This document shows positions 42,442 to 52,313 of a stretch of 64,000 nt of DNA, piece by piece. A model generated the notes under the pieces. That model worked only from the letters and a program-made list of their open reading frames with translations, ran no database searches and had not been told where the DNA came from. Each line of letters opens with the position of its first letter. Positions within the stretch are counted from its first letter, which is position 1. The DNA is from Agaribacter marinus (lineage in GTDB: Bacteria > Pseudomonadota > Gammaproteobacteria > Enterobacterales > Alteromonadaceae): NCBI RefSeq assembly GCF_030160655.1, contig NZ_BSOT01000006.1, forward strand, positions 62,001 through 126,000. Reading direction: 5' to 3'. The position numbers were made by a program, and so were the translations under genes.

Positions 42442-43590
42442 ATGAACAGCGTACCTGTTGGGTTTGTCGTAAAGACGATGGTCGGTTTATTTTGTTTACT
42501 ATGTTCGAGTATCGGATTTAGTGCAGTATTGCCCCAAGACCGTTCAGACGTGATGTATCACAAATATTCGGGAGACGGAGTGAGTATCGATGGACCGTCA
42601 ATCTTATTGCGAAAGCAAGTTGGTAGTCATGTCTCACTTAGTGCAAATTATTACGTTGATACTGTCAGTGGCGCATCTATTGATGTGCGAGCAACAGCAT
42701 CGCCGTATCAAGAAGAACGTAAAGAAACGACCTTAGGTGGCGATTTTTTGCATGAAAAAACCTTACTTAGCGTCAGTTATACCAATAGTAGCGAAAATGA
42801 TTTTGAAGCAAATTCTGTTTACTTGGGCGTGAGTCAAGATTTCTTTGGTGATTTAAGTACAGTGTCGTTGTCTTGGTCTAAAGGTTGGGACGAGGTAGGT
42901 GTGCGTGGTGATGAGAGTTTTGCTGAAGAGGCTGACAGGCAAAAATTCGGTTTTGGCTTTACTCAAATCATGACTAAGAATCTGATTATGGGCTTGAGTG
43001 CAGAACACGTATCGGATGAAGGCTACTTAAATAATCCTTATCGAAGTGTTCGCTTTTTAGATAGTGAAAGTGATCGAGGGTTTAGGTTTGCCAGAGAAGT
43101 GTATCCCAATACTCGGTCATCCAATGCCTACTCCATAAATGCGAATTACTATTTACCCTATCGCGCGGCACTCTATGCAGATGCAAGAGTTTACGACGAC
43201 TCATGGGGCATTACAGCGAACAACTATAAGTTGGGCTACATTCACCCCATTGGGCATTGGATTATTGATGTATTTGCACGGCACTACAGTCAGGAAAGTG
43301 CAGATTTTTATCGAGATATATTTTCTCGCCCAAACGAATTTAATTTTATGGCGCGAGACAAAGAGATGAGCACCTACACAGGTTTAACGGCTGGGCTTCA
43401 TCTTTCATATGAATGGCAGTTTTCTCAAACGGCGACATTCAAGAAAAGCAGTGTGCATGTTGAATATGATTATATGCGCTTTGATTACGATAACTTCAGG
43501 GATGTGACCGCAGATGCCCCCGTCGGTGAAGAGCCTTTGTTTGGTTTTTCTGCCAACGTCCTGAAAATTTATGCTTCGGTGTGGTATTAA
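42442..43590 (+). CDS. DUF3570 outer-membrane protein with candidate flavinylation site
   Basis: The protein has 382 residues from the ATG at 42442; the frame opens earlier only by overlapping the DUF4266 gene. The signal peptide ends near FSA (residue 28). The body is a repetitive beta-barrel pattern ending IYASVWY. Residues 73-79 read DTVSGAS, matching the (D)xxSGA(S/T) sites that ApbE modifies in FMN-binding proteins, with Ser79 as the candidate FMN-bearing residue. If true, this is an outer-membrane flavoprotein. The apbE gene at 28176 could supply the modification. Confidence 0.75.
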   Translation: MNSVPVGFVVKTMVGLFCLLCSSIGFSAVLPQDRSDVMYHKYSGDGVSIDGPSILLRKQVGSHVSLSANYYVDTVSGASIDVRATASPYQEERKETTLGGDFLHEKTLLSVSYTNSSENDFEANSVYLGVSQDFFGDLSTVSLSWSKGWDEVGVRGDESFAEEADRQKFGFGFTQIMTKNLIMGLSAEHVSDEGYLNNPYRSVRFLDSESDRGFRFAREVYPNTRSSNAYSINANYYLPYRAALYADARVYDDSWGITANNYKLGYIHPIGHWIIDVFARHYSQESADFYRDIFSRPNEFNFMARDKEMSTYTGLTAGLHLSYEWQFSQTATFKKSSVHVEYDYMRFDYDNFRDVTADAPVGEEPLFGFSANVLKIYASVWY

Positions 43591-43592
43591 TT

Positions 43593-44159
43593 ATGCGTTT
43601 ACTCTCTCGCTTGTCTCCCTTTGTTTATCTTGCAATTTTATTGTTGGCAATTACCTTTTTTGCTGAAGCACAAGCGCGTCAAACTGACCTTGGTGCGGGT
43701 GTTGTTAATGATGGTGATTCTGCACTAGCAAAAGATATTGAAAGTTTGCGTCAAGCAATGGTGAGTTTAAACAGAGACTTATTTATTCTTGAAGAAGATT
43801 TGCTTTTTCCGTCGTCGACGCAGGTTGCCGTATATTTAGCGATGGATATTGGTGAGTATTTCGCGCTAGACGCCGTTGAATTGCGAATCAATGACAAAGT
43901 GGTGACAAATTATCTATATACAGAGCGTCAAGTAAACGCCTTGTATCGTGGTGGTGTGCAGCGTTTGTACCTTGGTAATATTCCGCAAGGCAAGCATCAA
44001 ATGACGGCGTATTTTGTTGGTATTGGTCCAGAGCAACGTGAGTATAAGCGTGCGGTAAGTATAGCGCTTGATAAAAGCGATGAGCCCTTAGCCATCGAAT
44101 TGCAGGTGCTTGATTCAACCGCTAAGCAGCAGCCTATTTTTACTGCCACTGTTTTGTAA
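43593..44159 (+). CDS. Exported protein of unknown function in the motor operon
   Basis: The protein has 188 residues from the ATG at 43593, 2 bp after the DUF3570 stop. A signal peptide (FVYLAILLLAITFFAEAQA) precedes a helical segment (AKDIESLRQAMVSLNRDLFI) and then a beta-rich domain (VAVYLAMDIGEYFALDAVEL). The beta part resembles Ig-like or AraC-binding-like sandwiches, which may mislead automatic names. I do not recognise a family. The position in the operon suggests a periplasmic structural subunit. Confidence 0.65.
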   Translation: MRLLSRLSPFVYLAILLLAITFFAEAQARQTDLGAGVVNDGDSALAKDIESLRQAMVSLNRDLFILEEDLLFPSSTQVAVYLAMDIGEYFALDAVELRINDKVVTNYLYTERQVNALYRGGVQRLYLGNIPQGKHQMTAYFVGIGPEQREYKRAVSIALDKSDEPLAIELQVLDSTAKQQPIFTATVL

Positions 44160-44172
44160 ATACGTACCAAAG

Positions 44173-46299
44173 ATGCGCTTCCTCATATACATCATAGCAC
44201 TAGGTATTTTTTCACTATGCCTCTGCTGTATCGGTCAAGTAAAAGCACAAACGTCAATAAATACTTTGACAAAAACCGCTATTGCTTCAGAAAAACAAGT
44301 ATATGCAGACTTTTATCATGTCATGTACACCTATTTTGAAGCAGATTACCTTGGTACCTTAAATAAGATTGAAAAGTCGCATAAACGACATGGCTTTAAT
44401 GCGCTTACCAGTGATGACAAGGACCGTTTAACCTTAATTAAAGGCGCTGCTCAGTTGAACTTAGGTCTTCATACAAAAGCGCAAGAGAACTTTCTTAGTC
44501 TACTGAATAAAAATAGTTCGCAATATGTAAAAGCCAATACTTGGTTTTGGCTAGCGCGTACAGGTTTTGAGAATAATCAAGCCGATATGAGTGTAAAAGC
44601 ATACGAAGCTGTCAGTAGTAACGGTTTAGAAAGCGAACTGTCGACAGCGCATTGGCAGTCTTTAATCTACATGGCTGCCTATACCAACATGCACAATGAT
44701 GAAGAATGGGAACCCTTGCTCGCACAATTAGAAAATGACAGCATCTACTCAAGCTACTTATTAGCCAATTTAGCTGGCCGTCACTTCAACAGCGAAAACT
44801 ACGCAGCGGCTACCCAAGGTTTTGTTGCTGCAAAGCAAGCATTGCTTCAATACCAATCTCAACAACACGCTTTTACTCGACGAGCCATAGGGTTTACTCG
44901 AAGCATTGGCAATGCCGCAGCATTTTATTTATCACCATGGCGCTGGTTTAGCGATGATCCAAATAAACACGCTCAGCGTCGTCAGAATGAAGCTAGGGAG
45001 AGACAAGCGCTGCACGAGAGTGATGCCCTATTCGATCGTCTAAACCTCCAACTCGCACATAGCTTACTCAAACAGCAAGATGATGTGGATGCATTAGCGG
45101 TAATAAACACTGTCAGTGCCAACAGTGGAGACAGCCAACAAGCCTTGCTTACGCTTGGGTGGACCCACGCAGAACAGAATCGTTGGCAAGCGGCGGTAGA
45201 TACATGGCAATACTTACGTGAGCTAGGGCCAGGGATATTTCAGTTGCAAGCCAGCTATGGCTTGGCTTACGCCTATCAACAACAAGGTCTTTTTGTTGAA
45301 GCGTTTTATGCGCTTGAAGATACAGGCGTTCAAATATCTACAACCTTAGATGGCCTTGCACAGTTTGAACAAGATATTGGCGCAGACAATTTTTTTGATG
45401 ACTATGAGTCGCTATGGCCACAAGCCTTGTTGGATATAAAACGAACATTTTTAACGCAGAATGTAACACATGTGGAAACGGACGGTAGTGCGCAAGCCAA
45501 CGATGTGAATCCACATTATTTGCTCAATGCCCGGCGACAATTGGCGGCCATTTTAACGACCTTATCTAACAAAGCTGAACAACTTGAGGTACTAAAAGGT
45601 TTGCTTGAAGAAAGAGAGCAGCGCTTTGTTGGACGCGTAAATGGACTTTCTTTAGAAGAGAAGGCGGCGCATATTGCGAATACTAAGCTGCATTTGCAAG
45701 ATATGCAAAAACGCCTCAATCCTACAACAGAACTAGCAAGACAAACGCTTATGTTGTCCATGACGAGTAAAATACAGCAATCGGCATGGCAGCGTTTGAA
45801 TAATGCTAATGCACGCCACGCGAGGCTAACTCTTAATCTACCCCGTAACGATCCTCCACATAACAAACCACTTAAGCCTAGCTATAAAAAGCGTTTGGCG
45901 CGTATTGAGGGGATTTTAAAGTGGCAAATGGAAGACAGTTATGTCGTTAAGCGCTGGGAACATCTTCGCCAATTGCAAGCAGCAACTGAAATACTGACGA
46001 AAGCAGAACATGCGTATAGACGAGTCAGTAGCATCGGCGCAACAAATGATGAGTTTGCGTTAACACGCGTAAAAATAGAGATATTAGAAAAACAAATTGC
46101 TCAGCGCCGCAAACAAAGTTCTGACTTGCATCAACAAGTTGAACATCGTTTACGTGAGCACTTGTTATCTATTATTTCTCTGCGGACTGAGCAATTAAAA
46201 ACACAATGGGTAAATACGCGACTAGCAAAAATTCGATTGCAAGATTTACAGGGTGAATTGCTTGTACCAAGCACGTCGTCAGCAGGTGGCTCGCAATGA
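44173..46299 (+). CDS. Exported TPR-repeat protein (708 residues)
   Basis: The start at 44173 gives a signal peptide (IIALGIFSLCLCCIGQVKA). Multiple tetratricopeptide-like helix pairs run through residues 60-400 (ALTSDDKDRLTLIKGAAQLN, ALLTLGWTHAEQNRWQAAVD). After that comes a long helical and coiled-coil stretch (residues 450-700; LEVLKGLLEEREQRFVG, EILEKQIAQRRKQSS). TPRs are protein-binding scaffolds, and the coiled coil could span the periplasm. Its stop overlaps the next gene by 4 bp (ATGA). Confidence 0.75.
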   Translation: MRFLIYIIALGIFSLCLCCIGQVKAQTSINTLTKTAIASEKQVYADFYHVMYTYFEADYLGTLNKIEKSHKRHGFNALTSDDKDRLTLIKGAAQLNLGLHTKAQENFLSLLNKNSSQYVKANTWFWLARTGFENNQADMSVKAYEAVSSNGLESELSTAHWQSLIYMAAYTNMHNDEEWEPLLAQLENDSIYSSYLLANLAGRHFNSENYAAATQGFVAAKQALLQYQSQQHAFTRRAIGFTRSIGNAAAFYLSPWRWFSDDPNKHAQRRQNEARERQALHESDALFDRLNLQLAHSLLKQQDDVDALAVINTVSANSGDSQQALLTLGWTHAEQNRWQAAVDTWQYLRELGPGIFQLQASYGLAYAYQQQGLFVEAFYALEDTGVQISTTLDGLAQFEQDIGADNFFDDYESLWPQALLDIKRTFLTQNVTHVETDGSAQANDVNPHYLLNARRQLAAILTTLSNKAEQLEVLKGLLEEREQRFVGRVNGLSLEEKAAHIANTKLHLQDMQKRLNPTTELARQTLMLSMTSKIQQSAWQRLNNANARHARLTLNLPRNDPPHNKPLKPSYKKRLARIEGILKWQMEDSYVVKRWEHLRQLQAATEILTKAEHAYRRVSSIGATNDEFALTRVKIEILEKQIAQRRKQSSDLHQQVEHRLREHLLSIISLRTEQLKTQWVNTRLAKIRLQDLQGELLVPSTSSAGGSQ

Positions 46300-49200
46300 A
46301 GGCACTGGGCATACTATTGAGACTGTTTATTCTTATTTGCCCTATATTATTGGTCTCTGCTTGTGGTATGGCACTTTGGTCACCTGAAGAAACGGATAAA
46401 ACCAATGTATTAAGTAATGCACAAGTCGCGAAGCAACAAACGTTGTTGGCGGGGAGAAGTTCACGCCCACCGCTTTCGAGCTTAAATTTATTGCCTGCAA
46501 GAACATCGGAGAATACTTATTCTTCTAATTTACAAAACGATAAAGCGAATAAAAAACATCAAGTCCCTCAGCTTTCTCTCACAGAAAAGCGCGATGAGTA
46601 TATGGCATTGTTGGCGCTCGTGGTTGACCCTGAACAGCGCAGGCAAATCCGTTTTCGCTTAGCTGATATTCAGATGTTGTTGGCGGAAGTGCAACTAGAG
46701 CAAGGAAATGAAGCACCGAATCAATCTTACTTTGGCGAAGCAATCGCGGCATATTTACAGGTGTTAAATAACAATGAAGTGGTAACGCCCATGCCGGGTT
46801 CAAGTCTCACAGAAGAAGAACAAGCGCTTAACATAAAAATGATGGATGCTATGTATCAGTTGTCTAGAGCGCTAGATCTGGCGGGTGAAAGAGAACAAAG
46901 TGTTGATGTTGCGAAAGAATTTATTGCTAGCTTTAACCCGAATAGTTTTGCGATAACTAACAAGCATGTTGAGCTTTGGTTTCGCATTGGTGAACATTAT
47001 TTTACCCAACAAAAATTTGCCCAAGCAATTCACTATTATCGTCAAGTGCTAGCGTATCCCAATTATGGCGATTTTTACGGTATATCAGCCTATATGTTGG
47101 GATGGAGCTACTTCAAATTAGATGAATATAACGATGCACTAATTGCATTTGATAAGTTACTTAAACACTCTATGTCTAATCAAGCAGCGCTTGCGTCTAA
47201 AACCTTAGACGATATTCAATTGAGTAAAGGCATTAAACGGCTAGTTGAAGATAGTTTACGTGTGATGGCGATTACGTTTTCCTATCAAGGAAATGGCAAG
47301 GCGATTACACAGTTTTACCGTGAGCATGGCGAACAATTGTACCAACATCTTGTTTATGAGGAGCTCGCGCAACAGTATTTAGATGACGACCGTTATATCG
47401 ACAGTGCAGAGGTATTGCTAGGGTTTGCGAGAAATTGGCCCAGCCACCCGCGCGCTGTGTCTTTTTATATCCGTCATATCGACGCATTTATTCTTGGTGA
47501 TTTTCCAGACAGAGTGTTTATGGCAAAGCAAGGATTTGTCTCGCTCTATGGCTTGGGAAAGGGGGTTGTCGATACGATGCAATCCCCAATCGGCTCCCAA
47601 GCATTGCCTTATTTAAAGCAATATTTACCTGAACTCGCACAAACTGAACATAGTGTTGCGCAACAACTAGAGAGATATCTTAAGGTTGAGCAAACGCTCG
47701 ACACGAGTGACGACCATGCAGATTATCAGACTGCATTTGTCGACGGTGGCAAAAAAGAGGGTAAAAGCAATGCAGACGTATGGCGAAAAATGCCGGTAGC
47801 GGCATTAAAACAAGAAAAAAATGCGGCATACGAATCCGCTATTTACTATTACGACAATTTCATTCAGACGTTCACCGATGTAGAAGATATGTCGGCAAAG
47901 ATAGCAGAACTTCGTTTTTATATGGCTGAGGCTTTGTTTGCACTTGGTCTTTACCTGGAGGCAATCACTGCGTTTGAAACTTATGCCTATAAAGACAAAG
48001 TAAATCCTATGGCGGTGGAAGCTGCCTATGCTGGAATATTGGCTTGGCGAGCGCAAGAGATACAGTCAACAGTTTCAAAAAAGCAAGCGATAGATAGTCG
48101 CAGCCAACCCGAGAATATTACCGACAATGCAATGGCGTTGTCGACGCCAATTGTCCAGTACACTCCGTCGCAACAAGCGCAAAAACGGTTTGTGGAGACA
48201 TTTGAGGGTGACCCCCGTAGCGTTGAAATTGGTATCAGTCTGATGCAGACCTTATTTGTATCAAAGCATCATATTGAAGCCATTAAGTGGGCGGCTTGGG
48301 TATTAGTAGACGCAAGAGACCAACATAGATTTTCGAATGCACAGCTAGATTCGGCCTATTTGGTTACCGCACAAAGCTATTATGCGCTGAATAATTTTGC
48401 TCAGGCAGAGGTTTACTATGCGCAAATCATCAATCGCTTGAATTATTCTGATGAGCGGGTTGTAGAACTGAGAGACGCCCTCGCAGCATCAATATTCAAA
48501 CAAGCGGAAGTCGCCTTAAACAAGGTGAATTTGGATAAACAAGCGATTGCTCGTTTAGATCTCGCATCGGCCGATTTGTCGGAATCAAGCCATATTGGAT
48601 TAAATGAAGCACTTACTCATCTGCAACGTCTTATGGATAAAACGCCGAATGTTGATGTTCGAACCTTAGCGCAATTTGATAGTGCAACATACTATGCGCT
48701 GCTAGGCAATTGGCAGCGAGCCATTGAATTGTGGCAAGACTTCAAACAACGGTTTCCGCAACATGAATTAACGCCCGCTATTGAGCCTCAATTACTGTTT
48801 GCGTTTGAACAAACCGAAGATTGGCAGCCCGCCGCAGAAATGCTGCTTGCGCAATATTTTAATGATAAAACGTCGGCACAAGCATCTGTGCAACTTTTTA
48901 CTGCTGCGGAATACTTCGACAAAGCCACAAACAGAGAGATGGCACTCGATAGCTATCGTCGTTTTGCTCATGCTTTTCCCACACCTATTGCGAATGCAAA
49001 TGAAGCTAGATACAAACTCAGTGAATTTTATTTGCAATCCAATGAAGACAGTAAGCGAAGGTATTGGTTAAACAAAATGATGCAGGCACAGCTTCAACTT
49101 GCAAAAGCATCGACAAATAATGACCCCAGCACAGCAGGTACACCGCGCTCCCGTTATTTAGCGGGGATGTCAGCAATGGTATTTGCTGAAGACGCCTTTC

Positions 49201-49625
49201 AGGTGTATAAACGTGTGAAGCTGACCGCGCCACTCGATAAAAGCCTTGCAAAAAAACAACACGCCTTAAGCAAGACGATAGATGCGTATGACCGAGTAAT
49301 GTCTTTTGCGGTCGCTGAATATACCACGGCGGCAAATTATAGAGTCGCAAGAGTGTATGACATGCTAGCACAAGATCTGATGGACTCAGAGCGGCCTGAT
49401 AATTTAAGCGCATTAGAAGCATCTCAATACGATATTTTGCTGGAAGAACAAGCGTTTCCATTTGAAGAAACCGCGATTCAAATGCACGAAAATAATATTA
49501 ATCGCGTTAAAAGTGGCCTTTATGATGAACATATTAAAAAGAGCTTCGTAGCGTTAAGCAAAGCCTTACCAGTAAAGTACAATAAACCAGTGCTGCTTGA
49601 AGAGGTAAACGCAGATGAATTGTAG
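46296..49625 (+). CDS. Large TPR-repeat lipoprotein (1109 residues)
   Basis: A lipoprotein signal (ILICPILLVSAC, Cys near residue 23) anchors it, probably in the outer membrane. TPR-like pairs cover most of the length (AIHYYRQVLAYPNYGDFYGI, AEVYYAQIINRLNY, AIELWQDFKQRFPQ). Its size and layout recall the large TPR proteins in gliding or secretion envelope machines, which fits the TolQ/TolR genes that follow. It overlaps the preceding gene by 4 bp and the following one by 11 bp. Confidence 0.75.
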   Translation: MKALGILLRLFILICPILLVSACGMALWSPEETDKTNVLSNAQVAKQQTLLAGRSSRPPLSSLNLLPARTSENTYSSNLQNDKANKKHQVPQLSLTEKRDEYMALLALVVDPEQRRQIRFRLADIQMLLAEVQLEQGNEAPNQSYFGEAIAAYLQVLNNNEVVTPMPGSSLTEEEQALNIKMMDAMYQLSRALDLAGEREQSVDVAKEFIASFNPNSFAITNKHVELWFRIGEHYFTQQKFAQAIHYYRQVLAYPNYGDFYGISAYMLGWSYFKLDEYNDALIAFDKLLKHSMSNQAALASKTLDDIQLSKGIKRLVEDSLRVMAITFSYQGNGKAITQFYREHGEQLYQHLVYEELAQQYLDDDRYIDSAEVLLGFARNWPSHPRAVSFYIRHIDAFILGDFPDRVFMAKQGFVSLYGLGKGVVDTMQSPIGSQALPYLKQYLPELAQTEHSVAQQLERYLKVEQTLDTSDDHADYQTAFVDGGKKEGKSNADVWRKMPVAALKQEKNAAYESAIYYYDNFIQTFTDVEDMSAKIAELRFYMAEALFALGLYLEAITAFETYAYKDKVNPMAVEAAYAGILAWRAQEIQSTVSKKQAIDSRSQPENITDNAMALSTPIVQYTPSQQAQKRFVETFEGDPRSVEIGISLMQTLFVSKHHIEAIKWAAWVLVDARDQHRFSNAQLDSAYLVTAQSYYALNNFAQAEVYYAQIINRLNYSDERVVELRDALAASIFKQAEVALNKVNLDKQAIARLDLASADLSESSHIGLNEALTHLQRLMDKTPNVDVRTLAQFDSATYYALLGNWQRAIELWQDFKQRFPQHELTPAIEPQLLFAFEQTEDWQPAAEMLLAQYFNDKTSAQASVQLFTAAEYFDKATNREMALDSYRRFAHAFPTPIANANEARYKLSEFYLQSNEDSKRRYWLNKMMQAQLQLAKASTNNDPSTAGTPRSRYLAGMSAMVFAEDAFQVYKRVKLTAPLDKSLAKKQHALSKTIDAYDRVMSFAVAEYTTAANYRVARVYDMLAQDLMDSERPDNLSALEASQYDILLEEQAFPFEETAIQMHENNINRVKSGLYDEHIKKSFVALSKALPVKYNKPVLLEEVNADEL

Positions 49626-50472
49626 TCTGAAGAAAAGACCTTACTTTGCATGTAAAATCGTTGTGCTGGTTATATGGATAGTAAGTGTTAGTGCTTGTGT
49701 CAACTTACGCACCATGAAACAAAGTGACGTTGAAGAGACGAGTGCACCTGAAACTGCAAACGCGACAGCTTCGCAAACAATACCCGTTGCTGAGCAAACG
49801 ACTCTTGACAAGGAACAAGTCGCAGTCAAATTAGACCCAGATATCTTAGTAGCTAAGTCTCTCTATGCTAAACCGAACCTATATCAACAGCACTATCAAC
49901 AGAACAACCCTGCTCAACGTAAATTCCTTTTGCAAGCACTAGCCGCGTACTCAAATGAAAACTGGCAAACGGGTTTAGCGCATATTGAACAAGCGTCTGC
50001 GCTGGGTAAGCTAAATAGTGCAGCATACGTGTTAAAAAGTGATTTAGCCTTGGCGCTAAATAACGCTGAACTAGCAATCATAGCCTTGCAAAGTGCGCTT
50101 GAGGTAAACAAATATGATGCAAAAGCGTTGAATCGTTTGGCAAGTTTAATGCGAGAGCAAGGTGATTTTTCTCGCGCACTTAGTCTGTTGAACCGTGCTA
50201 TTGCGGCGACGCCCAGCGATGCTGCATCTTACCGTAACAGGGGAGTGTTGTATGACTTGTATCTCAATCAAAAGCCTCAAGCACGAGTGGATTATCAGCA
50301 TTATCTAGCCTTACTTAAACTCGACAATAGTCGCAGCGATGCTAGTGTTGATAAGGTAAAGACAGATCAAGTAGAGAAAAACATTAAACTTGTCTCTCGC
50401 TGGTTAGTCGATCTTTCTCGACAAATAAAGGCCAGTGAACGTGCACAGCAATCTCAAATAGGTAGCGAATAA
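49615..50472 (+). CDS. TPR-repeat lipoprotein (285 residues)
   Basis: A lipoprotein signal (IWIVSVSAC, Cys near residue 28) is followed by a low-complexity linker. About four TPR units come next (AALSAY-like SNENWQTGLAHIEQASALGK, AKALNRLASLMREQGDFSRA, AASYRNRGVLYDLY). It is a third TPR scaffold in one operon. It overlaps the 1109-residue gene by 11 bp and the next gene by one base (TAATG). Confidence 0.78.
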   Translation: MNCSLKKRPYFACKIVVLVIWIVSVSACVNLRTMKQSDVEETSAPETANATASQTIPVAEQTTLDKEQVAVKLDPDILVAKSLYAKPNLYQQHYQQNNPAQRKFLLQALAAYSNENWQTGLAHIEQASALGKLNSAAYVLKSDLALALNNAELAIIALQSALEVNKYDAKALNRLASLMREQGDFSRALSLLNRAIAATPSDAASYRNRGVLYDLYLNQKPQARVDYQHYLALLKLDNSRSDASVDKVKTDQVEKNIKLVSRWLVDLSRQIKASERAQQSQIGSE

Positions 50473-50882
50473 TGAAAACATTACGCTACATATATGTGTG
50501 TTTATTAGGTCTATCGTTTCAACCTTTGTTCGCCATTGCGCAAACGCCCACAACGGGTGAAGAAAATACGCGCAGCGAAAATGCCGTCAATCGCATTGAT
50601 GCACAAAATGAAAGCGACGGTGTGCTCCGTTTGCAAGATACTATTCGAGGGAACAAAGAGCAGCCTCAGGTGCTAAGTATTGTGCCATGGCAATTACCTA
50701 CCCATAAGCGTATTGATGCCACGACCGAATGGCAGCCAATTGTGGATAAAATGGCGCCATTAGAACGAGGTCAATTTTTGAGGGAATTACAGCTGTTGGG
50801 TGCTGAGAATATAGCCGACACAGGGTCAAGTGAAAGTAATAGTGCAAGTAATAGCCGAAGCGACCATACAGGAAACGAGTAG
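50472..50882 (+). CDS. Small exported protein of unknown function
   Basis: The protein has 136 residues. The signal peptide is RYIYVCLLGLSFQPLFAIAQ. The mature part is acidic and polar, with no Cys and a Ser/Asn-rich tail. I do not recognise it. Its place directly before the proton-channel genes and its coupling to the TPR lipoprotein suggest a periplasmic accessory subunit of the motor. Confidence 0.6.
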   Translation: MKTLRYIYVCLLGLSFQPLFAIAQTPTTGEENTRSENAVNRIDAQNESDGVLRLQDTIRGNKEQPQVLSIVPWQLPTHKRIDATTEWQPIVDKMAPLERGQFLRELQLLGAENIADTGSSESNSASNSRSDHTGNE

Positions 50883-50886
50883 GTAT

Positions 50887-51033
50887 ATGTTTATACACCA
50901 AAAATTTGAATCGAATACACTTTATCCGCCGCATGCATCGTATAGTGCAGAGGATAAAGGTGCGGGCTCGTTTGGGCAGTATAGCATTTACAAAATTAGA
51001 CATGATCAATTAACCGTCTGGAGTTATTTATAG
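50887..51033 (+). CDS. Possible 48-residue protein between exported protein and TolQ genes
   Basis: An ATG 4 bp after the preceding stop opens 48 codons that end in TAGTG, overlapping the TolQ GTG by one base. It begins MFIHQKFESNTLYPPHAS and has no membrane segment. The exact fit between the genes favours translation, but a weak ribosome binding site and no recognisable family argue against it. It may be a leftover of a larger gene. Confidence 0.35.
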   Translation: MFIHQKFESNTLYPPHASYSAEDKGAGSFGQYSIYKIRHDQLTVWSYL

Positions 51034-51698
51034 TGGATATCCTCGATACCATCACACGTTTTTTTCAGGAAGGCGGTTCGTTTATGCTTCCTATCGCCAT
51101 TGTATTAGCGATAGGTTTAGCGATTACCATCGAACGTTATATTTTTTTAATTGCCGCCACGGCGACGAATAAACGCGCATTTAAAGACATTGAGCCTTTA
51201 CTCGCTAAGCAACGCTTTGACCAAGTGATTCAGGTAACCAGACAAAGCAAGGCACCGATTAGTCGAGTGATTGCTGCTGGGATCGATAGATTGAAAGTGT
51301 CTCCAAGACGCGAAGATATTGAGTATGCAATGGAAGAAGGGTTAATGGAAACGGTACCTCGTTTAGAAAAACGTACTGCGTATCTCGCGACCTTGGCGAA
51401 TATTGCAACCTTATTAGGTTTATTAGGGACGATAATCGGGTTGATTGCCGCATTTTCGGCAGTCGCTAATGCAGATCCTTCAGAAAAAGCCAGTTTACTT
51501 TCTTCTTCTATTTCAGTGGCAATGAATACAACCGCGTTTGGCCTTATTTCTGCAATTCCGTTGTTGGGTTTTCATGCTCTCTTGCAAACAAAGACGACCG
51601 AAATTGTGGATAGCATGGAAATGGCGGGTGTAAAATGCCTCAACAGTATTATTTCAACGCAAAGCATACAGCCACAAACCCGTGCGTCCGACGCTTAA
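51033..51698 (+). CDS. TolQ/ExbB/MotA-family proton channel
   Basis: The protein has 221 residues with a GTG start and GGAG at 51020-51023. Three membrane segments are visible at about 17-40, 108-135 and 155-180. TYLATLANIATLLGLLGTIIGLIAAF-like (TAYLATLANIATLLGLLGTI) and ISVAMNTTAFGLISAIPLLG are the conserved MotA_ExbB block with the pore-lining Thr. With the two ExbD-like proteins it forms an inner-membrane ion-powered stator. It is not the housekeeping tolQ, which would sit with ybgC and pal. Confidence 0.9.
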   Translation: MDILDTITRFFQEGGSFMLPIAIVLAIGLAITIERYIFLIAATATNKRAFKDIEPLLAKQRFDQVIQVTRQSKAPISRVIAAGIDRLKVSPRREDIEYAMEEGLMETVPRLEKRTAYLATLANIATLLGLLGTIIGLIAAFSAVANADPSEKASLLSSSISVAMNTTAFGLISAIPLLGFHALLQTKTTEIVDSMEMAGVKCLNSIISTQSIQPQTRASDA

Positions 51699-51710
51699 GG
51701 TTATACGTAA

Positions 51711-52313
51711 ATGAGAGTACGTGGCTTAAAACGAGTGAAAAAAGAAGATGCTGAATTAGATATTACATCTTTTATGAATCTCATGATTGTGCTCGTGCCA
51801 GTGTTGTTAATGATGATGGTGTTTTCTCGTATTACCATTGTTGAACTTAGCTTACCTGGATTAGCGGCTGAGGCTTCGTCAGAAGATATCGCGAAGGAAA
51901 CCTTAGAGGTGCATGTAAAGGAAAATAGTATTGATGTGTTTTTTCCTCAGGGGTATTTAGTTGAGTCTATCCCAGTGTTTGTGATTGACGATAGTGATAC
52001 GACAGAGTATTCACCTCAATATGATTTTCAAAGCTTGCAAAGCACACTAAAGCAGATAAAGCAGACCTTAGTGAACAAAGGGGTCGAGAAGAAAGATATA
52101 ACCTTGTTGTTACCTCAAAATGCCGACTACCAAACGATTGTGACACTCATTGATACGACGCGTTCTTACAAGGATGTACTGATAAATTCGATTGTAGATG
52201 CTGAATTGTTTCCCGATGTGTCATTGGGGGACGCGATTGAGGATTTGTCTCTAACGGCGCCACGTATTTCAGACTTGCCCAGTGCAACTGCGTCGACAGT
52301 ATCGGAGTTATAG
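51711..52313 (+). CDS. ExbD/TolR-family stator protein (1)
   Basis: The protein has 200 residues. Near the N-terminus are the acidic segment ELDITSFMNLMIVLVPVLLM (about 15-34), with the membrane helix and the Asp that carries protons in this family, and then FSRITIVELSLPGLAAEA. The periplasmic part (about 45-190) includes LKQIKQTLVNKGVEKKDITL. It is one of two tandem ExbD-like genes, which suggests a heterodimeric plug, as in several gliding and secretion motors. Confidence 0.85.
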   Translation: MRVRGLKRVKKEDAELDITSFMNLMIVLVPVLLMMMVFSRITIVELSLPGLAAEASSEDIAKETLEVHVKENSIDVFFPQGYLVESIPVFVIDDSDTTEYSPQYDFQSLQSTLKQIKQTLVNKGVEKKDITLLLPQNADYQTIVTLIDTTRSYKDVLINSIVDAELFPDVSLGDAIEDLSLTAPRISDLPSATASTVSEL

